Below, piece by piece: positions 49,042 to 57,219 of a DNA stretch of 64,000 nt. Made by a program: the position numbers and the translations under genes. The notes beneath the pieces were generated by a model that saw only the letters and a program-made list of their open reading frames with translations, ran no database searches and was not told the DNA's origin. Source of the stretch: Bacteroidia bacterium (GTDB lineage Bacteria > Bacteroidota > Bacteroidia > AKYH767-A > OLB10); NCBI GenBank assembly GCA_037045145.1, contig JBAOIA010000011.1:1116001-1180000 (forward strand), read 5' to 3'. Within the stretch, counting starts at the first letter, position 1. Each line of letters begins with the position of its first letter.

Positions 49042-49296
49042 TTACTCTTCCGTATTTATGCGTTCAACTGTTTGGTAAGCTCCGGTTCGTGCTATTACAA
49101 GGTCTCGCAGCACTTTTGCGATATAGTCATTGCGCCTGCGCCCATGCGCAACCTTGCGAATGGTGGACTCTGAATAGTTTTTTATAATGCTTATGGCTGC
49201 TCTTATGTCAGTTTCGCTTACATTCTCAACAGGCTTATAATTATATATGTACCTCTTTGCAGCCTTTTTTATTTGCTTTTCGCCTTTATTTGACAT
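49042..49296 (-). CDS. First early gene, in the ner position (84 residues)
   Basis: The basic protein (MSNKGEKQIKKAAKRYIYNY) has NVSETDIRAAISIIKNYSES then TIRKVAHGRRRNDYIAKVLR (~25-64), which could form a helix-turn-helix. It is the first gene behind the early promoter and precedes transposase A, the place of Mu ner, which shuts down early and repressor promoters. No sequence match to Ner is claimed. Confidence 0.55.
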   Translation of the reverse strand: MSNKGEKQIKKAAKRYIYNYKPVENVSETDIRAAISIIKNYSESTIRKVAHGRRRNDYIAKVLRDLVIARTGAYQTVERINTEE

Positions 49297-49298
49297 TC

Positions 49299-49351
49299 CT
49301 TTGTGTTTAAATATGGCACAAAGATATGTGATTCAAAATGACAATGTCAAA
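49299..49351 (-). promoter_or_regulatory. Early promoter with overlapping palindromic operators
   Basis: On the minus strand TTTG (49,351-49,348) and TATCTTTG (49,326-49,319), 21 bases apart, fit the Bacteroidota -33/-7 consensus. The perfect palindrome TGACAATGTCA (49,339-49,349) overlaps the -33 box. A wider dyad CTTTGTG-N11-CACAAAG (49,299-49,323) covers the -7 box and start site. These are good operator candidates for the S24 repressor and the ner-position protein. Confidence 0.7.
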
Positions 49352-49381
49352 TAATTTCACATTAATTTTAGTAACATAGCA

Positions 49382-50122
49382 ATGTTTATTTCAAAGAATA
49401 TCGCTTTTTTAAGGAAAAGAAGAGAGTTGACTCAGCAGCAATTGGCTGATATTTTGAGTATTACCCGAACTGCGGTTACAAATTATGAATTAGGTAAATC
49501 AGTGCCTGAATTTGAAACATTCATAGCATTATGCAAATATTTTGATGTCACTTTGGATGACATGACTTTTAAGAGGTTAGACTCTAACCAAAACTTACGA
49601 AAAGCGGTTACTAATTCGGCAATTATAGAGTTAAACCCTTCTGCAAAAGCAAATTGTTTTATTTCCGACCAAAAGGCATCGGCAGGTTTCGGCAGATTAA
49701 TTGAAAACCCTAAACTGATAGAGCAATTACCGGCTATTACATTGCCGAATGCTCCGCATGGATTAAATATCGCCTTTCAGATTACAGGCGACAGTATGCA
49801 CCCTACGGTAAGGCATCTTGACTATGTTTCAGGTAATCAAATAAACGATGTTAAAGATATTCGCAATGGTTATACCTACGTTCTTGTGGATAAAGACGAT
49901 GGTATAATTTACAAACGTATTTACAAAGAGAGGGCTGGCATTCGCATTGTTTCCGATAATCCCGATTATCCGCCTTACATGAGAGAAACCGACTCCATAT
50001 TGGCTTATTTTAAGGCATTCTGCCGTTTGTCATTTGACTTCCGTCCGTATTATGATGACATTAGAAAGGACTTACATCAACTTCAAAAAGATGTGGATTG
50101 GTTGAAGGGAAAAGTGAAGTAA
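49382..50122 (+). CDS. Prophage repressor, HTH + S24 (LexA/CI-like) peptidase
   Basis: The 246-residue protein has an N-terminal HTH_XRE domain (IAFLRKRRELTQQQLADILS, ~8-27, then ITRTAVTNYELGKSVPEFET ~28-47) and a C-terminal S24 peptidase with nucleophile serine in ITGDSMHPTVR (~136-146) and lysine in DDGIIYKRIYKER (~174-186). LexA/CI-type repressors self-cleave on RecA activation, so the prophage would be SOS-inducible, unlike classical Mu. A C-terminal helix (YDDIRKDLHQLQKDVDWLKG) may aid dimer formation. It is divergent from the early operon across an 85-bp operator region. Confidence 0.92.
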   Translation: MFISKNIAFLRKRRELTQQQLADILSITRTAVTNYELGKSVPEFETFIALCKYFDVTLDDMTFKRLDSNQNLRKAVTNSAIIELNPSAKANCFISDQKASAGFGRLIENPKLIEQLPAITLPNAPHGLNIAFQITGDSMHPTVRHLDYVSGNQINDVKDIRNGYTYVLVDKDDGIIYKRIYKERAGIRIVSDNPDYPPYMRETDSILAYFKAFCRLSFDFRPYYDDIRKDLHQLQKDVDWLKGKVK

Positions 50123-50205
50123 AATGTAAACCTAATTGTAAACCCAAATGTAAACCTAAATGCAAAGCTAATTGTATAGGTAAATGTAGAGGTAAACTGT
50201 AACTA
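50122..50205. repeat. Seven tandem 12-bp repeats near the right prophage end
   Basis: Units of exactly 12 bp run from 50,122: AAATGTAAACCT, AATTGTAAACCC, AAATGTAAACCT, AAATGCAAAGCT, AATTGTATAGGT, AAATGTAGAGGT, AAACTGTAACTA. They start at the last base of the repressor stop and contain stops in every frame used. Regular spacing just over one helical turn suggests an array of protein-binding sites. Confidence 0.75.
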
Positions 50206-50246
50206 ATTGAATTTCTATGGGTATTTTGGTAGTATAACAGCGTTCA

Positions 50247-50280
50247 AATGGTAGTTAAATGGCAGTAAAATGGTAGTTTT
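50247..50280. repeat. Three short AAATGGTAGTT-type repeats
   Basis: AAATGGTAGTT, AAATGGCAGT and AAAATGGTAGTT follow each other, next to GGCAAAATG/GCCATTTT words in the same end region. They may be additional transposase or regulator sites. Confidence 0.55.
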
Positions 50281-50377
50281 TATCCCTTTCTATTTAATTG
50301 GAGTTGGCGTTCATTTTGCCATTTTCCCTCTTAAAAATGCCGTTTTTGCCGTTTTTGGTTTTTATCCCTTTTAACTT
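50276..50377 (-). repeat. Right prophage end: terminal transposase-site-like repeats R2 and R1
   Basis: R2 (50,276-50,297, TTTTTATCCCTTTCTATTT) and R1 (50,361-50,377, TTTATCCCTTTTAACTT) are inverted copies of L2 and L1. The R1-R2 distance is about 80 bp, against about 20 bp between L1 and L2, an asymmetry also seen between the two ends of Mu. Confidence 0.7.
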
Positions 50378-50392
50378 AGCCCCCTTAATAGT

Positions 50393-51676
50393 ATGATTAA
50401 AATAGAAAATAAACAAAAAATATTATGGCTCTTTGGCTTAATGCTGATATGCAACCATTGTGCAATGGCACAGCAAAGCAGTTCATTGTCTCTTGACAAC
50501 TGCCTTGAAATGGCAAAACAGAATTATCCTTTAATAAAGCAATACACGTTGATTGAAAAAACTAAGGAATATTCCATTGCCAACGCTCAAAAAGGGTATT
50601 TGCCACAGTTCAACATTGCAGGGCAGGCAACCTATCAGTCAGACGTAACAAAAGTGCCGATTTCATTGCCCAACGTAACCATTCCCACAATGAGCAAAGA
50701 CCAGTATAGGCTTTATGGCGAAGTATCGCAGTCCATTACAAACCTGTTTACCGTGAAAGACCAAAAGGAATACATCAATGCCAATTCCGAAATAGAAACA
50801 CAAAAAACAGAAGTGGAACTTTACAAATTAAGGGAACGCATTAACAACCTCTTTTTCGGAATACTGTTGATTGACGCACAGATTAAGCAAACCGAATTAC
50901 TTAAAAAGGATATTCAAAGCGGTATTGAAAAAGCCAATGTAGCCATTACCAACGGAGTTTCTATAAAAAGCACAGCCGATAATCTGAAAGCGGAATTGCT
51001 GAAAGCCAACCAACGCACCATAGAACTAAAAGCCACACGAAAAGGCTATGCAGATATGTTGGCTTTGTTCATTGGCAATCCGATTGATGAAAATACCGTG
51101 TTTGAAAAACCACATCGGCAAATGTTTTCCAGCACAATCAATCGTCCCGAACTGAAACTTTTTGACATGCAAAAAAAAACGTTTGACATACAGTACAAAC
51201 TAATTACCAATAAAAATATGCCCCGTGTCAGTGTGTTTTTTCAAGGCGGTTTGGGCAGACCTGCATTGAATATGCTGGATAATGATTTTAAGGGATACTA
51301 CATCGGTGGGCTTCGTTTGAATTGGAACATTACAGGTTTCTATACCTATAAAAACGAAAAGAGAACGCTTGCACTCAATCAGAGTTTTATAGATATACAA
51401 AGGGAAACATTTTTGTTCAATACCAACCTTGCACTAAAACAGCAAAACACTGATATAACCAAAATGCAGGAATTGATTGAAGCCGATAAAAGTATTGTAA
51501 CACTTCGGGAAAGCGTGAAAGCCACAACGCAAAATCAGCTTACTTATGGTACGGCAACTACAAACGATTATCTCATTGCCGTAAATGCCGAAGACCAAGC
51601 AAAGCAAAGTTTGATTTTACACGAAATACAGCTTTTAATGACAGAGTATAACGCTCAAACAACAGCAGGAAATTAG
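50393..51676 (+). CDS. TolC family outer membrane efflux protein
   Basis: The 427-residue protein has a signal peptide (ILWLFGLMLICNHCAMAQ, residues 10-27) and the OEP-type repeat architecture: LSLDNCLEMAKQNYPLIKQY (~32-51), long alpha-hairpins (VELYKLRERINNLFFGILLI, ~139-158) and LTYGTATTNDYLIAVNAEDQ (~383-402). It gives the outer-membrane channel for the exporter encoded next. Its start codon lies at the very edge of the right prophage end; the last base of the candidate target duplication is the A of its ATG. The prophage has replaced whatever stood upstream. Confidence 0.9.
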   Translation: MIKIENKQKILWLFGLMLICNHCAMAQQSSSLSLDNCLEMAKQNYPLIKQYTLIEKTKEYSIANAQKGYLPQFNIAGQATYQSDVTKVPISLPNVTIPTMSKDQYRLYGEVSQSITNLFTVKDQKEYINANSEIETQKTEVELYKLRERINNLFFGILLIDAQIKQTELLKKDIQSGIEKANVAITNGVSIKSTADNLKAELLKANQRTIELKATRKGYADMLALFIGNPIDENTVFEKPHRQMFSSTINRPELKLFDMQKKTFDIQYKLITNKNMPRVSVFFQGGLGRPALNMLDNDFKGYYIGGLRLNWNITGFYTYKNEKRTLALNQSFIDIQRETFLFNTNLALKQQNTDITKMQELIEADKSIVTLRESVKATTQNQLTYGTATTNDYLIAVNAEDQAKQSLILHEIQLLMTEYNAQTTAGN

Positions 51677-51697
51677 TAACAATAAAAAAGTAGAACA

Positions 51698-52636
51698 ATG
51701 TATAAAATAAAAACAATCGGATTAGCAGCAGGCATCGCAATATTGCTTACAGCTTGCAACAACAATAAAGTTTCGTTTGATGCTTCGGGAAGTTTTGAAG
51801 CAGAAGAAACAATTATTTCATCGGAAGCCACAGGTACAATCAAGCAGTTTGATGTGGAAGAGGGGCAAATCTTACTGGCAGGGCAGGCAATTGGCTACAT
51901 TGACAGCACACAGTTGTATTTGAAGAAAAAACAACTAATAGCACAGGTGGGTGCAATGCTTAGTAAAAAGCCCAACATATCAGCACAGTTGGCAGCTTTG
52001 CAATCGCAGCTTACTACGGCACAAAAAGAAAAAGTGCGTATTACTAATTTGGTAAATGGCAATGCCACACCACAAAAACAATTAGACGACATCAATGCAC
52101 AAATTGACGTAATTATAAAGCAGATAGAAGCACAAAAATCTTCATTGGATATTTCCACAGAGGGCATCAGCAAAGAAACCGTACCCGTAGATGTGCAGAT
52201 TGACCAACTGAATGACCAACTTGCAAAATGCAAAATTATCAATCCTACAAACGGAACGGTACTCTCTAAATATGCCGAAGTGAATGAAATGACGGCAGCA
52301 GGAAAACCGCTTTACAAAATTGCCGATTTGTCAAACATTATTCTTCGTGCCTACATCACAAGCAACCAACTCACACAAGTTAAACTAAATCAAAAAGTAA
52401 AAGTGTTGACCGATGATGGCAAAGGCGGTTACAAAGAAACAGAGGGAACAGTAACGTGGATAAATGACAAAGCAGAGTTTACGCCAAAAACCATTCAAAC
52501 CAAAGACGAAAGGGCAAATTTGGTATATGCTATCAAGGTGAAAGTAAAAAATGACGGTTGGTACAAAATAGGTATGTATGGAGAGGTTTTGTTGAATGGA
52601 GAATGGAGAGTGGAGAATGGAGAGTGGAAAATTTAG
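51698..52636 (+). CDS. HlyD family periplasmic adaptor (YbhG-like lipoprotein)
   Basis: The 312-residue protein has a lipoprotein signal (IGLAAGIAILLTACNNN, cysteine ~20), biotinyl-lipoyl half-motifs (SSEATGTIKQFDVEEGQILL, ~44-63, and NPTNGTVLSKYAEVNEMTAA) and a central coiled coil (~85-150). It ends in a beta barrel (LRAYITSNQLTQVKLNQKVK). Adaptors of this type link an inner-membrane ABC pump to TolC. The last ~14 residues (NGEWRVENGEWKI) are encoded by a repeat of the GGAGAATGGAGAGT type and are not part of the family fold. Confidence 0.9.
   Translation: MYKIKTIGLAAGIAILLTACNNNKVSFDASGSFEAEETIISSEATGTIKQFDVEEGQILLAGQAIGYIDSTQLYLKKKQLIAQVGAMLSKKPNISAQLAALQSQLTTAQKEKVRITNLVNGNATPQKQLDDINAQIDVIIKQIEAQKSSLDISTEGISKETVPVDVQIDQLNDQLAKCKIINPTNGTVLSKYAEVNEMTAAGKPLYKIADLSNIILRAYITSNQLTQVKLNQKVKVLTDDGKGGYKETEGTVTWINDKAEFTPKTIQTKDERANLVYAIKVKVKNDGWYKIGMYGEVLLNGEWRVENGEWKI
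52588..52636. repeat. GGAGAATGGAGAGT-type repeat at the HlyD gene end
   Basis: GAATGGAGAATGGAGAGTGG is followed by AGAATGGAGAGTGGAAAAT, translated as NGEWRVENGEWKI. It is the complement-type partner of the CAACTCTCAA repeats 400 bp downstream, on the other side of the four-helix-bundle gene. Confidence 0.7.
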
Positions 52637-52659
52637 AGTTGCAATAAAAAATTAAAATT

Positions 52660-53007
52660 ATGATACAAGAAAAAAGTTTAGCATTTGCTATTAGGATTGT
52701 AAAGCTATACAAGTTGCTTGCAGAAAACAAAAAGGAATATGTACTTTCAAAACAACTATTGCGAAGCGGTACAGCTATTGGAGCTTTGACAAGAGAAGGC
52801 GAACACGCCCAATCAAAAGCCGATTTTCTAAACAAAATGAACATTGCTCTGAAAGAAGCAAATGAGACTTTGTATTGGTTAATTCTATTGAAGGAAACAG
52901 AATATTTGTCGCAGTTAGAATTTCAATCAATCTACATTGATGCCGAAGAACTATTGAAGATATTGGTAAGCATTGTAAAAACAACGAAAGCAAAACTTAA
53001 TAAATAA
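52660..53007 (+). CDS. Four-helix-bundle protein (S23/23S rRNA intervening-sequence type)
   Basis: The 115-residue protein matches the TIGR02436-type family: LAFAIRIVKLYKLLAENKKE (~7-26), LSKQLLRSGTAIGALTREGE (~29-48, the RS.tSigaN/AREGE motif), AQSKADFLNKMNIALKEANE (~50-69) and YWLILLKETEYLSQLEFQSI. Relatives occur in 23S rRNA insertions and as accessory (Avd) proteins of diversity-generating retroelements, but no reverse transcriptase or template repeat is present here. It lies inside the efflux operon and is bounded by short repeats on both sides, which suggests that it came in as a mobile unit. Confidence 0.85.
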   Translation: MIQEKSLAFAIRIVKLYKLLAENKKEYVLSKQLLRSGTAIGALTREGEHAQSKADFLNKMNIALKEANETLYWLILLKETEYLSQLEFQSIYIDAEELLKILVSIVKTTKAKLNK

Positions 53008-53051
53008 TGGAGAATTGATAGCGGATAAATGTTTGTATTCATTCTCAATTT

Positions 53052-53160
<109 letters not shown>

Positions 53161-53164
53161 TTAT

Positions 53165-54106
53165 ATGGTTGTATTAAATAACATTATAAAAACCTATGAC
53201 AAAGGCAAAGTAAAGGCGGTAAACAATGTTTCTTTTGAAGTAAACAAAGGCGAATTGTTTGGCTTGATTGGAGCAGACGGAGCAGGAAAAACAAGTATTT
53301 TCCGCATACTTACAACTTTGCTTTTGCCCGATAGCGGTACGGCTTCCGTAAATGGTTTTGATGTAGTGAAAGACTATAAAGCCATTCGCAAAAATGTAGG
53401 TTATATGCCGGGCAAATTTTCTTTGTATCAGGATTTATCAGTTAAAGAAAATCTGAACTTTTTTGCAACCGTATTCAATACCACTGTAGCGCAAAATTAT
53501 GATTTGGTAAAGGAAATCTATGTACAGTTAGAGCCGTTTAAAAATCGCAGGGCTGGAAAATTGTCGGGCGGTATGAAACAGAAATTGGCTTTGTGTTGTG
53601 CTTTAATTCATCGTCCTACCGTATTGTTTTTAGATGAACCGACAACAGGCGTAGATGCAGTTTCAAGAAAAGAATTTTGGGAAATGCTTAAAGGCTTAAA
53701 ACAACAGGGCATTACTATTTTGGTTTCCACGCCTTATATGGACGAAGCCACACTTTGCGAACGCATCGCATTGATACAAAACGGTAGTATAATGTCTATT
53801 GATACACCCGATGAAATTATAAAACAGTTCCCCGAAAAATTGTTTGCAGTAAGAGCAGACAATATGAGCAGGTTGCTGAATGTGTTGCGGAGCAACAACC
53901 AAATAAAAAGCTGTTTTTCATTTGGCGACTTTCATCACATAACAATGAATAATGGGAAATTGACAATGGACAATTTGGAAAAGCAGTTGATTGAAGGTGG
54001 GTTTCAAAATGTGATAATAAAAGAAATTACTCCAAGTGTTGAGGATTGCTTTATTCATTTAATGGACAAATCAATGGATAATGGAAAGTTGAAAATGGAT
54101 AATTAA
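53165..54106 (+). CDS. ABC transporter ATP-binding protein 1 (YbhF N-half-like)
   Basis: The ATG at 53,165 (MVVLNNIIKTYDKGKVKAVN) is preferred; the open frame extends to 53,015 only through the CAACTCT repeat. The 313-residue protein has Walker A LIGADGAGKTSIFR (~35-48, with the D for the usual N), signature LSGGMKQKLALCCA (~137-150), and Walker B VLFLDEPTTGVDAVS (~157-171). With the next gene it corresponds to the two halves of E. coli YbhF. Two stretches are repeat-derived: NNGKLTMDNLEK (~262) and the C-terminal MDNGKLKMDN. Confidence 0.9.
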   Translation: MVVLNNIIKTYDKGKVKAVNNVSFEVNKGELFGLIGADGAGKTSIFRILTTLLLPDSGTASVNGFDVVKDYKAIRKNVGYMPGKFSLYQDLSVKENLNFFATVFNTTVAQNYDLVKEIYVQLEPFKNRRAGKLSGGMKQKLALCCALIHRPTVLFLDEPTTGVDAVSRKEFWEMLKGLKQQGITILVSTPYMDEATLCERIALIQNGSIMSIDTPDEIIKQFPEKLFAVRADNMSRLLNVLRSNNQIKSCFSFGDFHHITMNNGKLTMDNLEKQLIEGGFQNVIIKEITPSVEDCFIHLMDKSMDNGKLKMDN

Positions 54107-54180
54107 AATATTATGGAACAAGATAATAAACCAACAAACAAGTCATTGTCAACTGTCAATTCTCAATTGTCAATTGAAAA
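54066..54180. repeat. GACAATGGA/TCAATTGTCAA-type repeats at the ATPase1/ATPase2 junction
   Basis: ATGGATAATGGAAAGTTGA and AAATGGATAATTAAAATA lie before the stop of ATPase 1. CAACTGTCAATTCTCAATTG and TCAATTG lie in the first codons of ATPase 2 (STVNSQLSIE). The two half-repeats are inverted relative to each other and can pair. Confidence 0.6.
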
Positions 54181-54919
54181 AGAAGTAGTAATAAAAACAG
54201 ACAAGTTAACCAAGCGTTTTGGCGATTTCATCGCTACAAACGAAGTTACGTTTGAAGTATATGCAGGGGAAATTTTCGGCTTCTTAGGTGCGAACGGTGC
54301 AGGTAAAACAACCGCAATGAAAATGCTTTGCGGACTTTCCAAACCCTCATCGGGCAATGCCACCATTGCGGGGTTTGATATCTACAAACAAACTGAAGAA
54401 ATAAAAAAGAACATCGGCTATATGAGCCAGAAATTTTCGCTATACGAAGATTTAACTGTAATAGAAAACATACATTTTTTTGGTGGCATTTATGGCTTAT
54501 CCGATAAGCAACTAAAAGCAAAAAGCGATGAACTGATTGAAAAATTGGGATTGCAAAGCGAAGCAAAAAAATTAGTGGCTTCATTGCCGTTGGGTTGGAA
54601 ACAGAAATTAGCATTTTCAGTTGCCGTAATACACGAACCTAAAATTGTTTTTTTAGACGAACCCACAGGAGGTGTTGACCCTGTTACCAGACGGCAATTT
54701 TGGGATTTGATTTATTCGGCAGCAGACAGAGGCATTACCATTTTCGTAACTACCCACTATATGGACGAAGCCGAATACTGCAACCGTGTTTCTATAATGG
54801 TGGACGGAGTAATAGAAGCATTGGACACACCCGATAATTTGAAAAAACAATTTTCCGCTTCATCAATGGACGAAGTGTTTTATGAGTTGGCAAGAGAAGC
54901 AAAACGAAAATCAGATTAA
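54113..54919 (+). CDS. ABC transporter ATP-binding protein 2 (YbhF C-half-like)
   Basis: The 268-residue protein has Walker A FLGANGAGKTTAMKML (~57-72), a degenerate signature (VASLPLGWKQKLAFSVAVIH, ~157-176, LPLGWKQ as in the YbhF family) and Walker B IVFLDEPTGGVDPVTR (~180-195). It ends with a switch histidine in FVTTHYMDEAEYC. Its N-terminal ~22 residues (NKPTNKSLSTVNSQLSIEKE) include repeat-coded sequence. It pairs with ATPase 1 and the two permeases. 3 bp separate it from the first permease. Confidence 0.92.
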   Translation: MEQDNKPTNKSLSTVNSQLSIEKEVVIKTDKLTKRFGDFIATNEVTFEVYAGEIFGFLGANGAGKTTAMKMLCGLSKPSSGNATIAGFDIYKQTEEIKKNIGYMSQKFSLYEDLTVIENIHFFGGIYGLSDKQLKAKSDELIEKLGLQSEAKKLVASLPLGWKQKLAFSVAVIHEPKIVFLDEPTGGVDPVTRRQFWDLIYSAADRGITIFVTTHYMDEAEYCNRVSIMVDGVIEALDTPDNLKKQFSASSMDEVFYELAREAKRKSD

Positions 54920-54921
54920 AT

Positions 54922-56028
54922 ATGAAACAGTTTTTATCATTTGTAAAAAAAGAGTTTTATCACGTTTTCCGTGATAGTAAAACTTTGTTGATACTATTCG
55001 GCATACCGATAGTGTTAATTGTTCTATTCGGCTTTGCCGTAACTAACGAAATCAAAGATGCAAAAATTGTTATTTGTGATTATGCTAAAGATATTGCAAC
55101 ACAAAATATCATTCAAAAATTGGAAGCAGGAAATCAATTTAAAATTTCAAATAATTTAATGAGCCACACGGATATTGAAAATGCCTTTAAAGCAGAAAAT
55201 ATAAAATTGGCAATTATTTTTCCTGCTCACTTTAATGAAGATTTATTGCACCTGAATAAAGCACAAGTACAAATTATAGCTGATGCTTCTGACCCAAATA
55301 CAGCCAACACCTTAACAAATTACGTCACGGTAATAATTATGGATTATCAAAAAGAACTTATAAAGAACAAAAGTAATCCATATACTATTTCTCCCGAAAT
55401 ACGAATGTTGTATAATCCTGAACTGAAAGGAGCAACCAATTTTGTACCGGGTATTATGGCGTTAGTACTTTTATTAGTTTGTGTGCTTATGACGGCAGTA
55501 TCCATTGTTCGAGAAAAAGAAACAGGTACAATGGAAGTATTATTGGTTTCTCCTATTAGTCCATTTTTGGTAATCATTTCCAAAGCCATTCCTTACCTGT
55601 TTTTATCACTTATCAATCTTGCAGTAATTCTTTTATTAAGTGTTTTTCTTTTGGAAATACCTGTAAATGGAAGTATTTGGTTATTAATTGCCGAAAGTGC
55701 ATTGCTTATCATTTGTGCCCTGTCATTAGGATTACTGATTTCTAATATTACGCAATCACAGCAATCGGCAATGCTTATTTCACTAATGGGAATGTTAGTG
55801 CCTACATTGTTGTTTACAGGTTTTATGTTTCCAATAGAAAATATGCCTGTCCCCCTACAAATTATCTCCAATATTTTCCCTTCAAAATGGTATTACATAA
55901 TAGTAAAATCAATTATGATAAAAGGCTTGGGAATTTCTGCAATATGGAAAGAAACATTTATCCTGTTTGGAACAACTTTCTTTTTGCTATTTGTCAGTTT
56001 AAAAACTTTTAATAACAGACTTAGTTAA
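54922..56028 (+). CDS. ABC-2 type exporter permease 1 (YbhS-like)
   Basis: The 368-residue protein has an N-terminal membrane helix (LLILFGIPIVLIVLFGFAVT, ~22-41), a large periplasmic domain (~45-170) and five C-terminal helices including FVPGIMALVLLLVCVLMTAV (~172-191) and the ABC-2 loop REKETGTMEVLLVSPISPFL (~196-215). The fold and length match YbhS/YbhR permeases. Its 3' flank carries GGACAATTGACAATGGAGAG-type repeats before the next permease. Confidence 0.92.
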   Translation: MKQFLSFVKKEFYHVFRDSKTLLILFGIPIVLIVLFGFAVTNEIKDAKIVICDYAKDIATQNIIQKLEAGNQFKISNNLMSHTDIENAFKAENIKLAIIFPAHFNEDLLHLNKAQVQIIADASDPNTANTLTNYVTVIIMDYQKELIKNKSNPYTISPEIRMLYNPELKGATNFVPGIMALVLLLVCVLMTAVSIVREKETGTMEVLLVSPISPFLVIISKAIPYLFLSLINLAVILLLSVFLLEIPVNGSIWLLIAESALLIICALSLGLLISNITQSQQSAMLISLMGMLVPTLLFTGFMFPIENMPVPLQIISNIFPSKWYYIIVKSIMIKGLGISAIWKETFILFGTTFFLLFVSLKTFNNRLS

Positions 56029-56095
56029 TGGACAATTGACAATGGAGAGTATACTAATCATTCTAATTTGTCAATTCTCAACTATCAATTAAATA
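56027..56095. repeat. Inverted GACAATTG repeats between the two permease genes
   Basis: TAATGGACAATTGACAATGG is followed 30 bp later by TTGTCAATTCTCAACTATCA. The two parts are roughly inverted and belong to the same repeat family as those at the other junctions of this operon. The open frame of permease 2 runs back through the second part (SILNYQLNK). Confidence 0.65.
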
Positions 56096-56097
56096 AA

Positions 56098-57219
56098 ATG
56101 AGAACTTTAAAACTTTTATTACGAAAAGAGTTTAAACAAATCTTTCGCAACAAAGCATTACTGCCCTTGATTTTTGTTGTGCCGATAGTACAGCTACTGA
56201 TACTTCCATTGGCAGCTGATTATGAAGTAAAGAATATCAATATTTCAATCGTTGACCACGACCATTCAACTTGTTCGCAACAACTGATTTCAAAAATTAC
56301 AGCTTCGGGATATTTTCAGTTGGCAGATTATGGTGCATCATTCAATCAAGCCTTTAAGCAGATAGAAAAAGACAAATCCGATTTAATTTTGGAAATACCT
56401 GAACATTTTGAAAATAATCTGTTGCGTGAAAATTCTGATAAGCTGTTTATTGCTGTTAATGCAATTAATGGAGTAAAAGCAGGTTTGGGCGGGGCTTATC
56501 TAAATCAAATTATTACTTCATTTAATAATGATATTCGGGTTAAATGGTCACAGCAACCAAGGTTCAGTCCAATACCACAAATTGAAGTAACATCTTCTAA
56601 TTGGTTCAATAAATTTATGAATTATCGTTTTTTTATGGTACCCGGTATATTAGTAGTGTTGGTAACAATGGTTTGTGCCTATATGTGTGCATTGAATATT
56701 GTAAAAGAAAAGGAGGTAGGAACAATAGAACAAATCAACGTTACACCTATTAAAAAGTATCAATTTATTTTGGCAAAAATAATCCCATTTTGGTTGATTG
56801 GGATGTTTAATTTTAGTGTTGGTTTATTTATTGTGGCACGATTAATTTTCGGCATTATGCCGGTTGGAAGCATATTCTTACTTTATGCTTATTTGTCAAT
56901 TTATCTTATCGCACTATTAGGCTTGGGATTACTAATTTCAACCTTTGCTGAAACACAACAACAAGCAATGTCTATAGCATTTTTCTTTATTATGATTTTT
57001 ATGCTGATGAGTGGTTTATTTACGTCTATTGATAGTATGCCGACCTGGGCTTATTACATCGCAAAGTGTATCCCGGTAACCTATTTTATTGAAGTAGTAC
57101 GTATGATAATTTTAAAGGGAAGCGGTTTTACTGACATAAAATATCATTTCTTGATTATGATTGGTTTTACAATTTTATTAAATGGATTAGCGATTTGGAA
57201 TTATAAGAAAACGAGTTAA
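56098..57219 (+). CDS. ABC-2 type exporter permease 2 (YbhR-like)
   Basis: The ATG at 56,098 (MRTLKLLLRKEFKQIFRNKA) gives 373 residues; the earlier ATG at 56,068 lies in repeat sequence. The N-terminal helix (ALLPLIFVVPIVQLLILPLA, ~20-39) is followed by a periplasmic domain and by helices with VPGILVVLVTMVCAYMCALN (~182-201) and the loop VKEKEVGTIEQINVTPIKKY (~203-222). It completes the TolC-HlyD-ATPase2-permease2 exporter. YbhFSR in E. coli exports certain antibiotics and cations. The substrate here is unknown. Confidence 0.92.
   Translation: MRTLKLLLRKEFKQIFRNKALLPLIFVVPIVQLLILPLAADYEVKNINISIVDHDHSTCSQQLISKITASGYFQLADYGASFNQAFKQIEKDKSDLILEIPEHFENNLLRENSDKLFIAVNAINGVKAGLGGAYLNQIITSFNNDIRVKWSQQPRFSPIPQIEVTSSNWFNKFMNYRFFMVPGILVVLVTMVCAYMCALNIVKEKEVGTIEQINVTPIKKYQFILAKIIPFWLIGMFNFSVGLFIVARLIFGIMPVGSIFLLYAYLSIYLIALLGLGLLISTFAETQQQAMSIAFFFIMIFMLMSGLFTSIDSMPTWAYYIAKCIPVTYFIEVVRMIILKGSGFTDIKYHFLIMIGFTILLNGLAIWNYKKTS

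Larger units (their letters stand above)
14021..50386. mobile_element. Mu-like transposable prophage, ~36.4 kb, probably defective
   Basis: The gene order follows Mu: outward-reading S24 repressor, a small gene in the ner position, DDE transposase A, B ATPase, Gam, small early genes, terminase, portal, gpF, gpG, protease/scaffold, capsid, lysis, sheath, tube, chaperone pair, tape measure, baseplate and fibres. Both ends carry paired inverted motifs: AAGTTAAAAAGGATAAA (14,029-14,045) against the complement of TTTATCCCTTTTAACTT (50,361-50,377), plus a second AAATAGAAAGG-type site at each end. AATAGTA at 14,014-14,020 and 50,387-50,393 is a candidate target duplication that sets the boundaries given. 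The exact termini are inferred. IS insertion in B and frameshifts in other genes suggest loss of function. Confidence 0.85.

Noticed and set aside
48779..49042. Minus-strand ORF MDNKVTINLSEVHLESSLQE between the ner-position gene and transposase
   Set aside because: Its composition (Gln/His/Ser-rich, no defined pattern) looks like the shadow of the plus-strand frame at 48,769, although the start overlaps the upstream stop, so it cannot be fully excluded.
52660..53007. Diversity-generating retroelement accessory (Avd) gene
   Set aside because: The protein is of the same four-helix-bundle family, but no reverse transcriptase, template repeat or variable target gene lies nearby.
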